Shown: in pieces, positions 1 to 19,844 of the stretch
Position numbering within the stretch: position 1 is the first letter of the stretch
How the letters are laid out: the number at the start of each line of letters is the position of its first letter
Assembly: GCA_025618425.1 (NCBI GenBank)
Contig: CM046850.1
Span: 28,930,347-28,994,346, forward strand
Source: Heliocidaris tuberculata
Lineage: Eukaryota; Echinodermata; Echinoidea; Camarodonta; Echinometridae
Direction of reading: 5' to 3'
Length of the DNA: 64,000 nt
Notes under the pieces: generated by a model
What the model saw: the letters and a program-made list of their open reading frames with translations, nothing else
Database searches by the model: none
Told to the model about the DNA's origin: nothing
Translations under genes and position numbers: made by a program

Positions 1-1572
1 CTCTCCCCCCTCCCTCCTCCTCCTCCTCCTTCTCCTCCTCTCCCCTTCTCCCTCTCCTAGCCTTCTCTCTGCTCGCTCTTCCCTTCCCTTCCTCCCTCTT
101 TCTGTTTTCTCTCACTCTTTTTCGTTCTCTCACTTTCCCTATGTTTTACTTATCACGTTTCTCTTAATAACATTGCTACAGGGATTTAACTTTAAGTTCA
201 TGAATAAACAAATATAATCCTACATTTTTATGCACATTTGTTTGTTAAGGAGCAATTGTCAAAGCAGACAAGGATGCATGCAATTTTCTTTCTTTAGGGG
301 AGAGGTCCTGTGAGGGGGGGGGGCCTTGAGGGCAAAAATTTATTTATCCCCCACCCCCGCACACACACACACACTCACACACTGTGGGAATTGCCCCCTC
401 TGCCCCTTCCCGCTTCCGGCGCCTATTTAGTTTATTACTGGTATTGCAGTATAATGTTGTTTTTATTTCAAATCTAAAAAAATGAGAATGGCTTGTCGGA
501 ATATGCGTTTGAAAAACCCTACTAGAAAGGAGTTTAGGAAACAATTTGGAAAGCGTATACAGATTAAAGAAAGCATACCATAGAGGCACAGTTGATATCA
601 TGCAACTTTACAGAATGATGTGTGTTTATTTCACTGATTGTTTAGTTTATTCAAAATATTTATTTGACATATTTCTCTCTCCAAAACAAGTGGATTTCTC
701 CTTCTAGACGGTTCAATGTACAATTAATCCCTTGGAGAATGTGGTGGTGTTGGGTGATACTCAACGCTTCAAAGATCAAGCAAGAAGAGAGAGAAGCGAG
801 ACATACCGATCTACCGATCTACATCATGTTTATTGTGTTCTTGCAATAATTCAAAATCAACAGATCCGTACAAACAATTATTTACACTACTGGTGGATTT
901 TTCATTTGATAGATTTGCATCATTTTTACCGAGACATAAACAGTCATATCATTATTATTATTACTGTGATGAAGAAGAATTTCCCATATTCCTTGACAAA
1001 TCTATATATGCATTAATAAGTTTAGCATGATATTGAAATACTACATGTTATGATCCTGCACGGGGGCATCGATCCTGGGGTGGTAGGGGGAAGTTTCCCA
1101 TCCCCCCGAAAATATTTGGGGGCAAACATAGCATTTTGCCCCCCCCCCCCATAAATCCGGAGGTGTAAAATAAAATAAGGAAAAACGATGCAAAACTCGG
1201 AAAATGAAACCTTCCAAACAATGAAATACAAAAGGTATTGACTATCAGACTTCAATTTGGCCGCGCGCTTCGCGCTCATATTCTCTAATTTCCCTGCTTC
1301 ATGTAACCGTGGAGAAGCTGGTAATCGAGAGGCGTTAAAAATCCGAGAAACAAATCGACGCCCCTTTCGTCTTGTTGTTACATAGTAAACTTTACAAAAT
1401 CATCTAAAATGACAACAAGCATAAAATTAGATAAAAATTGTCGTCGGTGGAACACATTTTGCTTGAAAGCAGGTAATGCAAAGGAGCAAAATATACTTAG
1501 GCATGTTAGGTATACAATATATAACAAAGCTGACTGTATAGAAAGCCGTCAACGAAAAATTTATCGCTGTTC

Positions 1573-1780
1573 CAATTCAATTCAATTCAATTCAATTCAA
1601 ATATGGTTTATTAGACAACATGTATCGCAGCATACACTGAATTGCACATGTTTATATTATATACAAGGTAGAAAATCACATTCAAAGTTCAAATTACATC
1701 ATTGCACATGGAATAAAAATTTTGTTATAAAAAAATGTTGTCTAATAGATAATAGTTTGAATAAAAATAAATTACATTAC
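1573..1780 (-). repeat. Probable CR1/L2-like LINE 3' end with AATTC tail
   Basis: Read on the minus strand, unique sequence ends in about five TTGAA/AATTC pentamers. L2/CR1 elements usually end in such short tandem repeats instead of poly-A. Similar ends, each with its own tail unit, lie at 27544-27680 and 33119-33200. No reverse transcriptase frame is present, so all are 5'-truncated if the call is right. Confidence 0.35.
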
Positions 1781-2583
1781 TAGAAATATGTGATGAGTAT
1801 AAGAAGTAATATGAAAATATCAAAAGTCAACGTATAAAATACAATATGATAATACCAATACAACAACTAAAAGTTATATTTTAATATTGATAATAAAATT
1901 GAATGACTATTGCAACTGACTGATTGGTAAGATCAATTACTGGCTAAAACTGTCAAAATGATACCGGTAATTTCAGAGCAAAACCATGAAATTGATGCAG
2001 TGGGATGTGTTGTAAGAAATAAAGAAAAAGACCAGTGACAATTACAAATTATTTCAGGTTCGAAACAAATGGAACTATACAGTATTTAGTTTCAAACTGA
2101 AAGCTTAAACAACCACAACAAAATAAAAGCAGGAACTTAGTTTAATAGAGAGATGTAATTGCGTATTTCAAATGATCTAAATAACTTCAGTGTACAGAAC
2201 CTTGGAGATTGTGAGTAAATTAAGCCTAGTCTAATTATGAAAACAAAATTGAAATATAATTTCAATTGAGCACGGTTGCAAAAGTATAGTAAATTCTGAA
2301 AATGACATTGCCTGACTAAAAATAGCGTTAGAATCAAAACGCCTTTCCCACAATTGATGAAATTGGTGTCATTTTACTCGGAAGAGAATTTTCTACCCAA
2401 TTAAATTAAATAATGATATTGTGGCATTAATATGGTTGATATTGCAGATCTCAAGTGTTGCATTATTTCTAGGCCACCATATATACCTATATATATATAT
2501 ACGCACGCACACACAAGGCTGGTGGTCACTCACAGTTGTTTTAGTGGAAGTTATGGTGAATAATTATGATATGTATATGTATG

Positions 2584-2586
<3 letters not shown>

Positions 2587-2655
<69 letters not shown>
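2587..2655. repeat. (TA)n microsatellite
   Basis: About 34 uninterrupted TA units flanked by ATGT and ATAC tetramers. Shorter TA runs occur at about 25446-25463, 34869-34892 and 35045-35072. Confidence 0.95.
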
Positions 2656-2659
<4 letters not shown>

Positions 2660-2690
2660 CATACATATCACGTCAAAATGATAAACTCAT

Positions 2691-2893
2691 GGGCGCAAAT
2701 CCAGGGGGAGACAGGGGGACATGTCCCCCTCCCCCCCTCACCTTTTTGAATAACCTTTTTTTTTTTTCTTCTTCTTTTTTGGGGTTGTAAGAGAAAATTT
2801 TCAGACATTTCGGACAGGTACAAAAGTTAAATCATGTGGTGACTCCCCCCCCCCCCCCCCCCCCCGAATTTCAAAATGGATTTGCGCCACTGG
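2691..2893. mobile_element. Poly-G/C MITE with GCGCAAATCC ends
   Basis: Terminal inverted repeats are GGGCGCAAATCC on the left and GGATTTGCGCCACTG on the right. The interior holds a G-rich stretch, a T-rich stretch and a 20-nt C run. A second copy of the same subfamily, internally duplicated, lies at about 16948-17174. It is non-autonomous, with no transposase frame. Confidence 0.6.
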
Positions 2894-3595
2894 ATTAACT
2901 TAATTCTGATTTAAGGTATAAGATGTATTTGATGCAACTCGTACAAAGGAAGTCCAATAGTTCGTACATAGATTTAAACATCATACTTTAAAATGTAATA
3001 AATTCACAATTAACAAGAAATTTATCATAATTCCAAATGAAAAAAGATTTATACAAAGGAAATTTTGAATCACTTCATGATACAATGAGAGAGAGAGAAA
3101 GAGAGAGAGAGAGACAGACAGACAGAGACAGCGATGGAGAGGTGGGTGGGAGAAAGAAAGAGAGAGAATGAGACGAGAGAGGAAAATAGGAAGAGAGACA
3201 ATTTTCGCAGGCAAATGATATTTTGCTATTTTGTCAGCAAACTCGTCGACCCATGGAAGAACAGTGGCACTATGTAAGTGCCACTGAAATGGGCTATCGT
3301 CCATACATAATATATTCTGATTTACCATGTATATTTCAACTTTTAATGTTGTTATGGAAATAAAAACAAACAAACAAACAAACAAACAAGGATGACGCCT
3401 AATCTTCGGGAATGATGTGAATATGTGATGCAGTCATATTAATAGAATCAACGTTCTGGTGTCAGCTCAGTGATACAAATAATCGCAATTAATTTTTGCG
3501 CCCTCTACGTCCGTTACTTGGTGAATGTTGTTATATGGTTGCTGTGTGCATATTTCGACCTGAAATTAATTGATTGATTGATTGTTCTCAGCAAT

Positions 3596-12692
<9,097 letters not shown>

Positions 12693-12857
12693 TTCTGGTT
12701 GAGGACCTGGACCAATTTTTTAGTACTAATGTTGAGAGAAATGGCCGGATAATGTAAGCCTGACTCTCATTAAGCTGCCCCCAGATCTATCGATTTTGTC
12801 ATTTTTTAGGACCTAGACCTGTTTTGCATTTCCTCTTTCACAAGTATGAGTCAAACC

Positions 12858-13252
12858 TTAAAGGGATTCGGTAACTTTGTGGAGGTTTGATTTAATAAAT
12901 TCTTGAATTTTGATATCTGTCTTGTATAATAATGTTCAGAAGGATAAATGAATAGCGAGACATAGAAAGGTTTTTGAATATATAATGCTATTATTAAGAT
13001 ATCTATGACTGAATACTCCCATTTACGAAAGCGTACGGCCATATGCTTTAGTCTAACACTGAGTCTATGGAGGAAAATGAGTCTGGCATTTCCAGTCACT
13101 TGCATATGTTTACTTTTGTGAAGCACATAATGATTTTGAAGTGCTTTTTTTCCTGGGCTTCATTTTTACACCATATTACATACACTGATAGCATGTAAGG
13201 CCAGGCAGCTCAGATTTTATCAAGCCTCTACAAAGTGACCAAATCACTTTGA
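12858..13252. repeat. Foldback repeat in 3' UTR
   Basis: Left arm TTCGGTAACTTTGTGGAGG and right arm CCTCTACAAAGTGACCAAAT are imperfect inverted complements about 340 bases apart. No transposase frame is seen. Confidence 0.5.
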
Positions 13253-13463
13253 CAATAATTGTGAAAGTCCTATGTTTGAAGATAATTCTTGCATCCCTGT
13301 TATCATTTGTTGAGAGTCAGAAAGATTTTAACCCTGTTGTAACTCTTTCAAGATAGGAATTATTTAAGGGTTAAATGACATGAAGTCATGCTTTTCCAGC
13401 TCTCAATGTATGTTATGTTACATGGACATTGAAGGCAGATGGCTTCAATTTTTCTGTAACTTT

Positions 13464-13612
13464 CAGGGCCCTGTTTCGTAAAACTTATCAGTAACAACTG
13501 TCACATTTCTATGACAAATTTGCTCTCAGCCAATCAGATTCAAGGATTTCAGTAGCTCATAACAATTTTTGCAACTTGTTATAGATAACAAGTTTTATGA
13601 AACGGTGCCCTG
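13464..13612. mobile_element. GGGCCC-type foldback element
   Basis: Ends CAGGGCCCTGTTTCGTAAAAC and complementary ATGAAACGGTGCCCTG; core GCTCTCAGCCAATCAGAT. Same family as 11219 and 50962, sharing the CCAAT-containing core with the elements at 34298 and 37039. Confidence 0.75.
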
Positions 13613-13668
13613 ATATATTTATGTATTATTGTCTGCTGAGAGAGTCAGAAGGGTTCTACGTCCAATGC

Positions 13669-14083
13669 TACAATGAAACCTGTCTATAAAGACCGCTCAA
13701 GGGAGACCAGGAGGTCAGGGGTCAGGAGTTGGTCTAATGGTAACGTCTATGGGCAGCTCTTTGTATCCGCCTGCAAATTGACTCTGATCGGACCCAGGTT
13801 CGAATCTCGGTCACGTCTTTCGGATGGTGATGTTAAAGGTCAGTCCCAGACGTAAATAATCATATTTGATTGATACACGTCTGTCAAAACTCAATTACAC
13901 ACACACACACACACACGCACGCACGCACAAGAAAAGCGGTCTTTATGAGCAGGTGGTCTTTATGGACAGGTTCCTTTAATACACGTTTCACTGAGAAACA
14001 CTTTTCAAGGGAAACAAAAATTATGGTCTTTATAGACAGGTGGTCTTTCTATACAAGTGGTCGATAAAGCAGGTTTGACTGTA
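13669..14083. mobile_element. ACAGTC-type inverted-repeat element carrying a tRNA-like SINE
   Basis: Ends resemble TACAATGAAACCTG and its complement CAGGTTTGACTGTA, with internal phrases CTATAAAGACC and GGTCTTTAT. Inside, at about 13725-13815, is a pol III-like pair: A box TTGGTCTAATGGTAACG and B box GGTTCGAATCTC. This is followed by a TG/CA-rich tail at 13896-13928. I read it as a tRNA-derived SINE inserted into, or mobilised with, the inverted-repeat element. Other ACAGTC copies are at 52899, 58275 and 58990. Confidence 0.55.
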
Positions 14084-15383
14084 TTACATAGAGTTGACTT
14101 CTGGCTCTTATTAGATGATATTAAAGTTTGAAATCATCAATTAATAAGTGAGGCAATTCAGCAACATTTTGTAGAAATCCAGTGAACTATTTAACCACCC
14201 ATGCATAGCATAGTTTTAATCATGTACCAATAATAATGGAGATGGTAAAAATATTCTAAATCTCTAAACCTCTGGAAAAATATTATGCATATCAAGATCA
14301 TGTGCATTATAAGCAATTCAATAAAAACACTTTGAAAGAATATTTTCAGTGTTGATGTCATGAAAGCACCTTGATTGAGGATAGCAAACTAAAGCTGGAA
14401 TCTGAAGGCATATCTGCCTGGTAGCAACGTGAATAAGAATGTTATATAATTGTAAAAATAGACACAAGATTGCATAAGAGTATGTGTGCCTTTAACTAAT
14501 GTAATGATTTAATGATTTAACATGTGCTTTTAGATAATTGTGACTCAAACTTATCAAGGTATCTTTTAAAAGAAATGTTTCTTTGGTTTATTTGGTTTCC
14601 TTATTGTTCTTGAATTGATTTTTTTTTTAGAGATTTGATTTAATGAACCGTTTCAGTTTGTTATGATGACATGATAAGAATGCAATATGAAAAATTACCT
14701 GCCCCTAAATTCACACCATTTTTTTCTGTAATATGATTCATGCTTCAGTTAAGGTTTTTATAGTTGTATTTATGATTTTGTACAGATATATTGATTATTG
14801 TATATATTTTATCAGATTTTGAAATTCCAGTGTACATTTTCTTGATATGTGTAAATGTATAATATCATGTGCTATTGGCAAAATATATTTGTTATAATTA
14901 TTACTGTCAAATGTAGAGGCTTAATTTATGTTTTAAAAAAAGATAGTGACATGTACCCACTTTACAGCGTGAGGAAAAAATGATATGAAATAAACACGGA
15001 AACTCTATGTTCAAGCCTAAATATCCTGAAAGTTAGACAACATAGGAAAAGCCAAAGAATGTAATTGTGTAGCTCATTGTGTTGTGTATGATTATTTCAG
15101 ATGTACAATTTGTTGTGTGAAATCTTGGAATTGGCAACTCATTGAAAATTTGAAATCAGTGTTATACCATGCAGATTAATTTTTTTTAATGCCATAGTTC
15201 CTCCTGGTGTATTGCTTTTCAGACATTATACTTAATATTAGAAAAGCAAATATCAATTTCTTTTTTATAATACCATTGTTGCCAATTTTGGTATCCCTGT
15301 CCTGAATGGACTTAAATTATCAATAACGTATGTAGTCTTTTCTGTCATTGACTGTGCTTTTACTTTCAGTGATTTGATTTGTC

Positions 15384-15389
15384 AATAAA
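15384..15389 (+). terminator. Poly(A) signal AATAAA for the ANKRD42-like gene
   Basis: Canonical hexamer followed at once by TG-rich sequence (GTCTGTGGTTTC), a typical cleavage/polyadenylation context. The long pyrimidine tract starts about 20 bases later. Confidence 0.6.
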
Positions 15390-15415
15390 GTCTGTGGTTT
15401 CTTAAAGTGTTCAGC

Positions 15416-16063
15416 AATCTCCTCCTTCTATTCATTCTCCTCATTCTCCTCATTGTTGTTGTTGTTTTTATTCTTCTTTTTCTTCTTTTCTTCTTTTTCT
15501 TCTTTTTTCTTCTCTTTTCTTCTACTTCCTTTTCTTTTTTTTTCTTCTCTTTTTCTTCTACTTCTTCCTTTTCTTTTTTCTTTTTTTGTTTTTTGTCTTT
15601 TTCTTCTTCTCTTTTCTACTTCTTCCTTTTTTTTTCTTTTTTCTTGTTTTCTTTCTTTTCCTTTTTCTTCTTCTTATTCTATTTCTTTTTCTTCTCCTTT
15701 TCTTCTTTTTCTTCGTCTTCTCTTTTCTTCTACTTCTACCCTTTTTTTCTTTTTTTTCCCCACTTTTTATTCTTTTTCTCTTTTTCTTCTTTTTCTTCTC
15801 TTTTTCTTCTACTTCCTTTCCTTTTTTCCTTTTTTTTCTCTTTTCCTTTTTCTTCTTCTTCTTCTTCTTCTTCTTCTTCTTCTTCTTCTTCTTCTTCTTC
15901 TTCTTCTTCTTCTTCTTCTTCTTCTTCTTCTTCTTCTTCTTCTTCTTCTTCTTCTTCTTCTTCTTCTTCTTCTTCTTCTTCTTCTTCTTCTTCTTCTTCT
16001 TCTTCTTCTTCTTCTTCTTCTTCTTCTTCTTCTTCTTCTTCTTCTTCTTCTTCTTCTTCTTCC
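15416..16063. repeat. Polypyrimidine tract ending in about 70 CTT repeats
   Basis: About 440 nt of nearly pure C/T with interrupted CTT/CTTTTT units, then about 212 nt of uninterrupted CTT/TTC (15851-16063), equal to GAA repeats on the other strand. Long frames here (poly-Ser, poly-Leu, poly-Phe, poly-Glu, poly-Arg) are repeat artefacts. Pure GAA/TTC tracts can form triplex DNA. Confidence 0.97.
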
Positions 16064-16412
16064 AAGGCTGTTATCCACCAGGGTTTGATCTAGGACTCTG
16101 TAAAAAAGGGGGGGCACTATTCCCCCAAAATGTTTGGTGTTTTTCTTCTTATTTTTTTTTTTTTCCTTCTATTGGGCTTTATCAGGTTTCACGAGACGGT
16201 TATGTCCCCTCCTGCTACTGATGAGCTACACTGCCACCACTGAGCATGTTCTAGACTAGTTGATGATATGATATCAATATGATTGTATCGCGTACATAGC
16301 TCCACATCTTTGTAGAGAAATCGCTTTATTTATCTTTCTCCCATTCTAAACCCTGCTAAAGTCTTTACTGAAATTCCCACCTCCTAAAAAATGCCAAAAA
16401 AAAAACACTACA

Positions 16413-16500
16413 TCATCATCATCATTATTAGGCATATCTTTATCGTTTATGATGGTGATGATGATGATAATTATGATGATGATGATGATGATGATGCTTG
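16413..16500. repeat. ATC/ATG trinucleotide clusters
   Basis: CATCATCATCATTATTA followed by GATGATGATGATAAT runs, which are complementary and can fold back on each other. Confidence 0.8.
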
Positions 16501-16947
16501 ATTATTATTACTTATGAATATCAGAAAGTTTTTGGCCTAAGTCGGGATTCAAAAAATGAAAAAAATTGTTAAAAGATGTTTTGCAGAATATAATATTAAA
16601 TAAAGTAAGAAAGTATAAATGCCATAATTGCTCGCATTTTATTGGTTACATGGCTGTTGGGTGAATTTCTTTTTCGACTCCACAGCGATCAGAAACTTCA
16701 CAAATTTATCATTACCCGTAATTGTCTTATTCAGAACCCGAAAACATTTTCAAAACATGTTTGTTCAGAAAAGTTATAAATATGACTCGATTAACAAGCA
16801 GTTCATCCGTTTCCTTACGTACAATTACGTCATCTCCATTCATTCATAACGATTACTTCAAAGCTGAGCTTTCACTTGTAATTATAGATTCAGGTAGTTG
16901 CCCTTTCCTTTCATTTCTGACTGTGCTTCGTTGAGTACCGATCGACA

Positions 16948-17174
16948 TGGGCGCAAATCCAGGGGGACAGGGGGACATGTCCCCCCCCCCCCCCCACTTT
17001 TTTGAATAACCTTCTTTTTTTTGTTGTTGCTTGTCAGAGAATTTTGGAGGCGACTGTCCCCCCACCTTTTTGAATAACCTTCTTTTTTTTTCTTTTTTTT
17101 TTTGCTTGTCAGAGAATTTTGGAGGCGAATGTCCCCCCCCCCCCCCCGAATTTCAAAATGGGTTTGCGCCACTG
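16948..17174. mobile_element. Poly-G/C MITE, internally duplicated copy
   Basis: Ends GGGCGCAAATCC and GGGTTTGCGCCACTG. The inner segment, beginning at CTTTTTTGAATAACCTTC and ending at GAGAATTTTGGAGGCGA, appears twice in tandem. Same subfamily as 2691-2893. Confidence 0.65.
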
Positions 17175-17421
17175 CCGATTGAGATAAAGTGATTAAAATT
17201 TTAATTTCACAGCAGCAAGCCCGTTAATGTTTTCTACCATTCTGATTCGTAATTAAGTCCATCCACGGTATGTGGGGAAAATATAAATCTTTTGTCCTTC
17301 TACAAATCAGATATATTTTTACAAAAGGGTTTGAGTGACTGAAGTTATTTGCCTGACGTCACAGTGATCAGGAAATTGAATAACACAAATTCATCATCTC
17401 CATTGTCATAATCAGGAATAC

Positions 17422-17660
17422 ATGTTTACACGAATCAGGAATAGCAGAAATGTTTACACGAATCAGGAATAGGAGACATGTTTACACGAATCAGGAATAG
17501 GAGATATGTTTACACGAATCAGGAATAGGAGAAATGTTTACACGAATCAGGAATAGGAGACATGTTTACACGAATCAGGAATAGCAGACATGTTTACACG
17601 AATCAGGAATAGGAGAAATGTTTACACGAATCAGGAATAGGAGACATGTTTACACGAATC
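17422..17660. repeat. 28-bp minisatellite, eight full copies plus a partial
   Basis: The unit begins ATGTTTACACGAATCAGGAA and continues TAGGAGAC. Copies differ only at the last bases (GCAGAA, GGAGAC, GGAGAT, GGAGAA), so the array is young. The ninth copy stops after ACACGAATC. Confidence 0.95.
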
Positions 17661-19550
17661 TCATAAATGAGGCTATATAAGATAAATGAGCAGTTCATTA
17701 CCGTTTAGTTTATTCTATGCTGATAATCTCTTTCTCTCTCTCTCTCCCTCTCCCTCCTTTAACCCCCTCTCTCTCACTCTCTCTCTCATGCTTTTTTTTT
17801 TTCTTTAACGTATACACGTATTTCTAAACCGATTACATTTTGCTTATGGGGTTATTAATTCCTCGGCCAAGGTGAGAAAGCAATTATAAACGTTTCATCA
17901 AGGACGATTTCTATTTTAATACAAATAATTCTGCTTTCGAAAAGTTGTATGTATGTTTATATGTCTATCCAGTGATAAATTTTGAAAAATCGTTCATAAG
18001 ATATGATAAGTTTCATTCTGCATATATATTTCAAGTTATCATTCACACAATTATGACGATTCAAAGATATATATAGATTCTTCCGATTACACTTTTAAAG
18101 GTCTGTGCAATTTATTATTTTGTCGTTTTCCTTCCCTTGTTCTTTTTCCTCCATTGAAAATCAAGATTTTGTTCAGTACAATTATTTTTAGAAAAGTTTC
18201 GTCCGAAAGGCGATCGTCTAGGTCACCTAAGCAAAATTACATCTACCGAATATCAAAAAGGACATGCCATCAAATGGTGAAGACTAAAATAGAAAGTAAC
18301 AAGGGCAACAAGATGCCAAGTTCGGTGACACGATTCTTTTACAGAAAAATTATTTACTTTGCATATCATATACATATCTATTTTAGTCTGTGATATTCAT
18401 ATATATATCAATCTGTTATGTTTATCCTTGTATCTAAATATTTTAGTCTGTGTTATAACTACTTAAAATGTAATTACATACAATTTTCAAGTCTTAGACA
18501 TTCAAACGAGTGCTACATGTACATAATAGTTACACTTGTGCCGACGAAACTACAATACTGTATATCGGTCAATGGAATAATGATTACAAATCGACCTGAA
18601 AACTCAGTTTCAAATACATAAGTCATTATCACTGATTAAATATACAGTGTCATACACGCATTCTACAAATTCCACTTTTTTTGTACAATAGCTTAAATAC
18701 ATGGATATGAATCGGATTTAATTTTTTAAAATTCTATACTGGCATAAATCTTTAGTTCATATATCATTATTTTTGTAACTACCGTATATACTCAACAACT
18801 TCTCTTAAAATATTTACAACACTGTGCAAAAGTAGCATATGCTTTTTCCCCCTCTTTTTTTTGTTGGGGGGGGGGTCCTTGCCCCCTTTGATATGTGCCA
18901 TTTGTGTTTTTATTTTGGTTTCATTTTTATTGTTTGTTTGCTTGATGGAGTGTTTTTTGATTTGCTTATTTAATGTTCTTCGGTCTTGTGTAATCAAAAT
19001 CCTGATACCCTTCACTACTAAATATGTTCTGAAAAGAGAAATAACAAATTTTCCGATTCTTGGTGGGGGGGGGGGGGTCTAAAATAATCCCCACAACCCC
19101 TTCTCCCTGGGCGCGTTTTGTATAGCTGGCGATGAGATAAATGAACACGTATATTAAAAAAAACTACCCTCAAGAAAACTTCGTTATAAATGCAAATAAT
19201 TATGCATTCTCTTGTATAAAAACTAGACCAGCTAGACCAGCTAGACCAGCAAGACCAGCTAGACGGCATGTATCATGTTAGAAAGAATGTAATTGAACTT
19301 CTTCACGTTTTCATGAAAGAATTGGCATATTTTTGTATAAAAAGTATGACAAAAGTATAACTATAATGATAGCTTTATAACTACTCTACATCACATAATA
19401 TTAATGTCTACAAGCTCTATTTATAATTATTTTCCATATGAATTTGTAGCCCGCATACAAGACTATGGGGGGGGGGGGCGATGATTTAAATCATTTTGAT
19501 GGATTACAGATTGGTGTTTCTGTCAATCATATTAAAGATAAGCTGAGATT
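17661..19550. other. Intergenic / GPCR 3' flank
   Basis: No gene recognised. CT-rich DNA occupies about 17730-17800. A G-run sits at 18866 and another at 19064. A short CTAGACCAG-type tandem (about 10 bp unit) lies at 19223-19263. AT-rich filler contains possible minus-strand poly(A) signals for the GPCR. Confidence 0.5.
18908..18931 (-). terminator. Candidate poly(A) signals for the GPCR gene
   Basis: Two AATAAA hexamers on the minus strand (18913-18908 and 18931-18926) lie about 630 bases past the GPCR stop codon. They are plausible but not distinguished from chance in such AT-rich DNA. Confidence 0.3.
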
Positions 19551-19844
19551 TTATCTCGGGCATTTACAGAGGAACAAATTAAAGACCGTTTGACGAAACA
19601 AAGGCTGGGCAACGGCGTAGCTTATCGGGTTCAGGAAACTATTGGTGTATCGCATCAATGAGATGCTAATAAGAAAGGGTTCAGGGATCTTCCCTTGGAA
19701 GAGGAGGTCCCGGTTGAGGTTGGTGACGATCAGGAAGATGACGTGAGGAACCCAAGCGACGACGAAAGCGACGACGATGAAGGATAAGGTGCGGGTTGCT
19801 TTCTGGGTTGATGCAGACGACTCGCTCTGCTTGACGACGGTCTT
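19551..19844 (-). CDS. GPCR exon 3: TM6, TM7, C-tail
   Basis: Starts in phase 0 after TTCACAG with KTVVKQSESS, the end of intracellular loop 3. TM6 is TLSFIVVAFVVAWVPHVIFL; it keeps Trp-x-Pro but has Ala where the usual CWxP Cys stands. TM7 is YTNSFLNPISYAVAQPLF with an intact NPxxY. The helix-8 region ends FLCKCPR with two Cys that could be palmitoylated. The tail is very short, giving few phosphorylation sites. Confidence 0.92.
   Translation of the reverse strand, partial: KTVVKQSESSASTQKATRTLSFIVVAFVVAWVPHVIFLIVTNLNRDLLFQGKIPEPFLISISLMRYTNSFLNPISYAVAQPLFRQTVFNLFLCKCPR

Larger units (their letters stand above)
1..3595. other. Upstream intergenic DNA, repeats only
   Basis: No gene recognised. 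The window opens in a C/T-rich tract (1-140). Bases 1057-1170 hold a G-run/C-run block. An AATTC pentamer array at 1573-1600 heads a probable LINE 3' end. A TA microsatellite lies at 2587-2655 and a poly-C-containing CAGTGGCG-type element at about 2691-2892. GA/GACA-rich DNA spans 3090-3190, and an AAAC run sits at about 3362-3390. Open frames here are short and low-complexity. The last few hundred bases should contain the promoter of the ANKRD42-like gene, but I see no TATA box. Confidence 0.6.
12693..15405 (+). other. Probable 3' UTR of the ANKRD42-like gene
   Basis: From the TAA to shortly after AATAAA at 15384. Earlier AATAAA hexamers occur at about 12894 and 14990, so shorter mRNAs are possible. 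The stretch contains several mobile-element footprints: a foldback at 12858-13252, a GGGCCC foldback at 13464-13612, and an ACAGTC-type element with a tRNA-like core at 13669-14083. The remainder is AT-rich. Confidence 0.55.

Noticed and set aside
2587..2790. Frames of poly-Tyr-Ile
   Set aside because: TA microsatellite translation.
13725..13815. A genuine tRNA gene
   Set aside because: A and B boxes are present, but I could not form a proper acceptor stem and anticodon loop; SINE origin fits better.
15407..16221. Long open frames (poly-Ser, poly-Leu, poly-Phe, poly-Glu, poly-Arg)
   Set aside because: They are the six readings of one CTT/polypyrimidine tract; no non-repetitive protein content.
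18779..19269. Several overlapping short frames on both strands
   Set aside because: Homopolymer G-runs and the CTAGACCAG tandem create them; no homology recognised.
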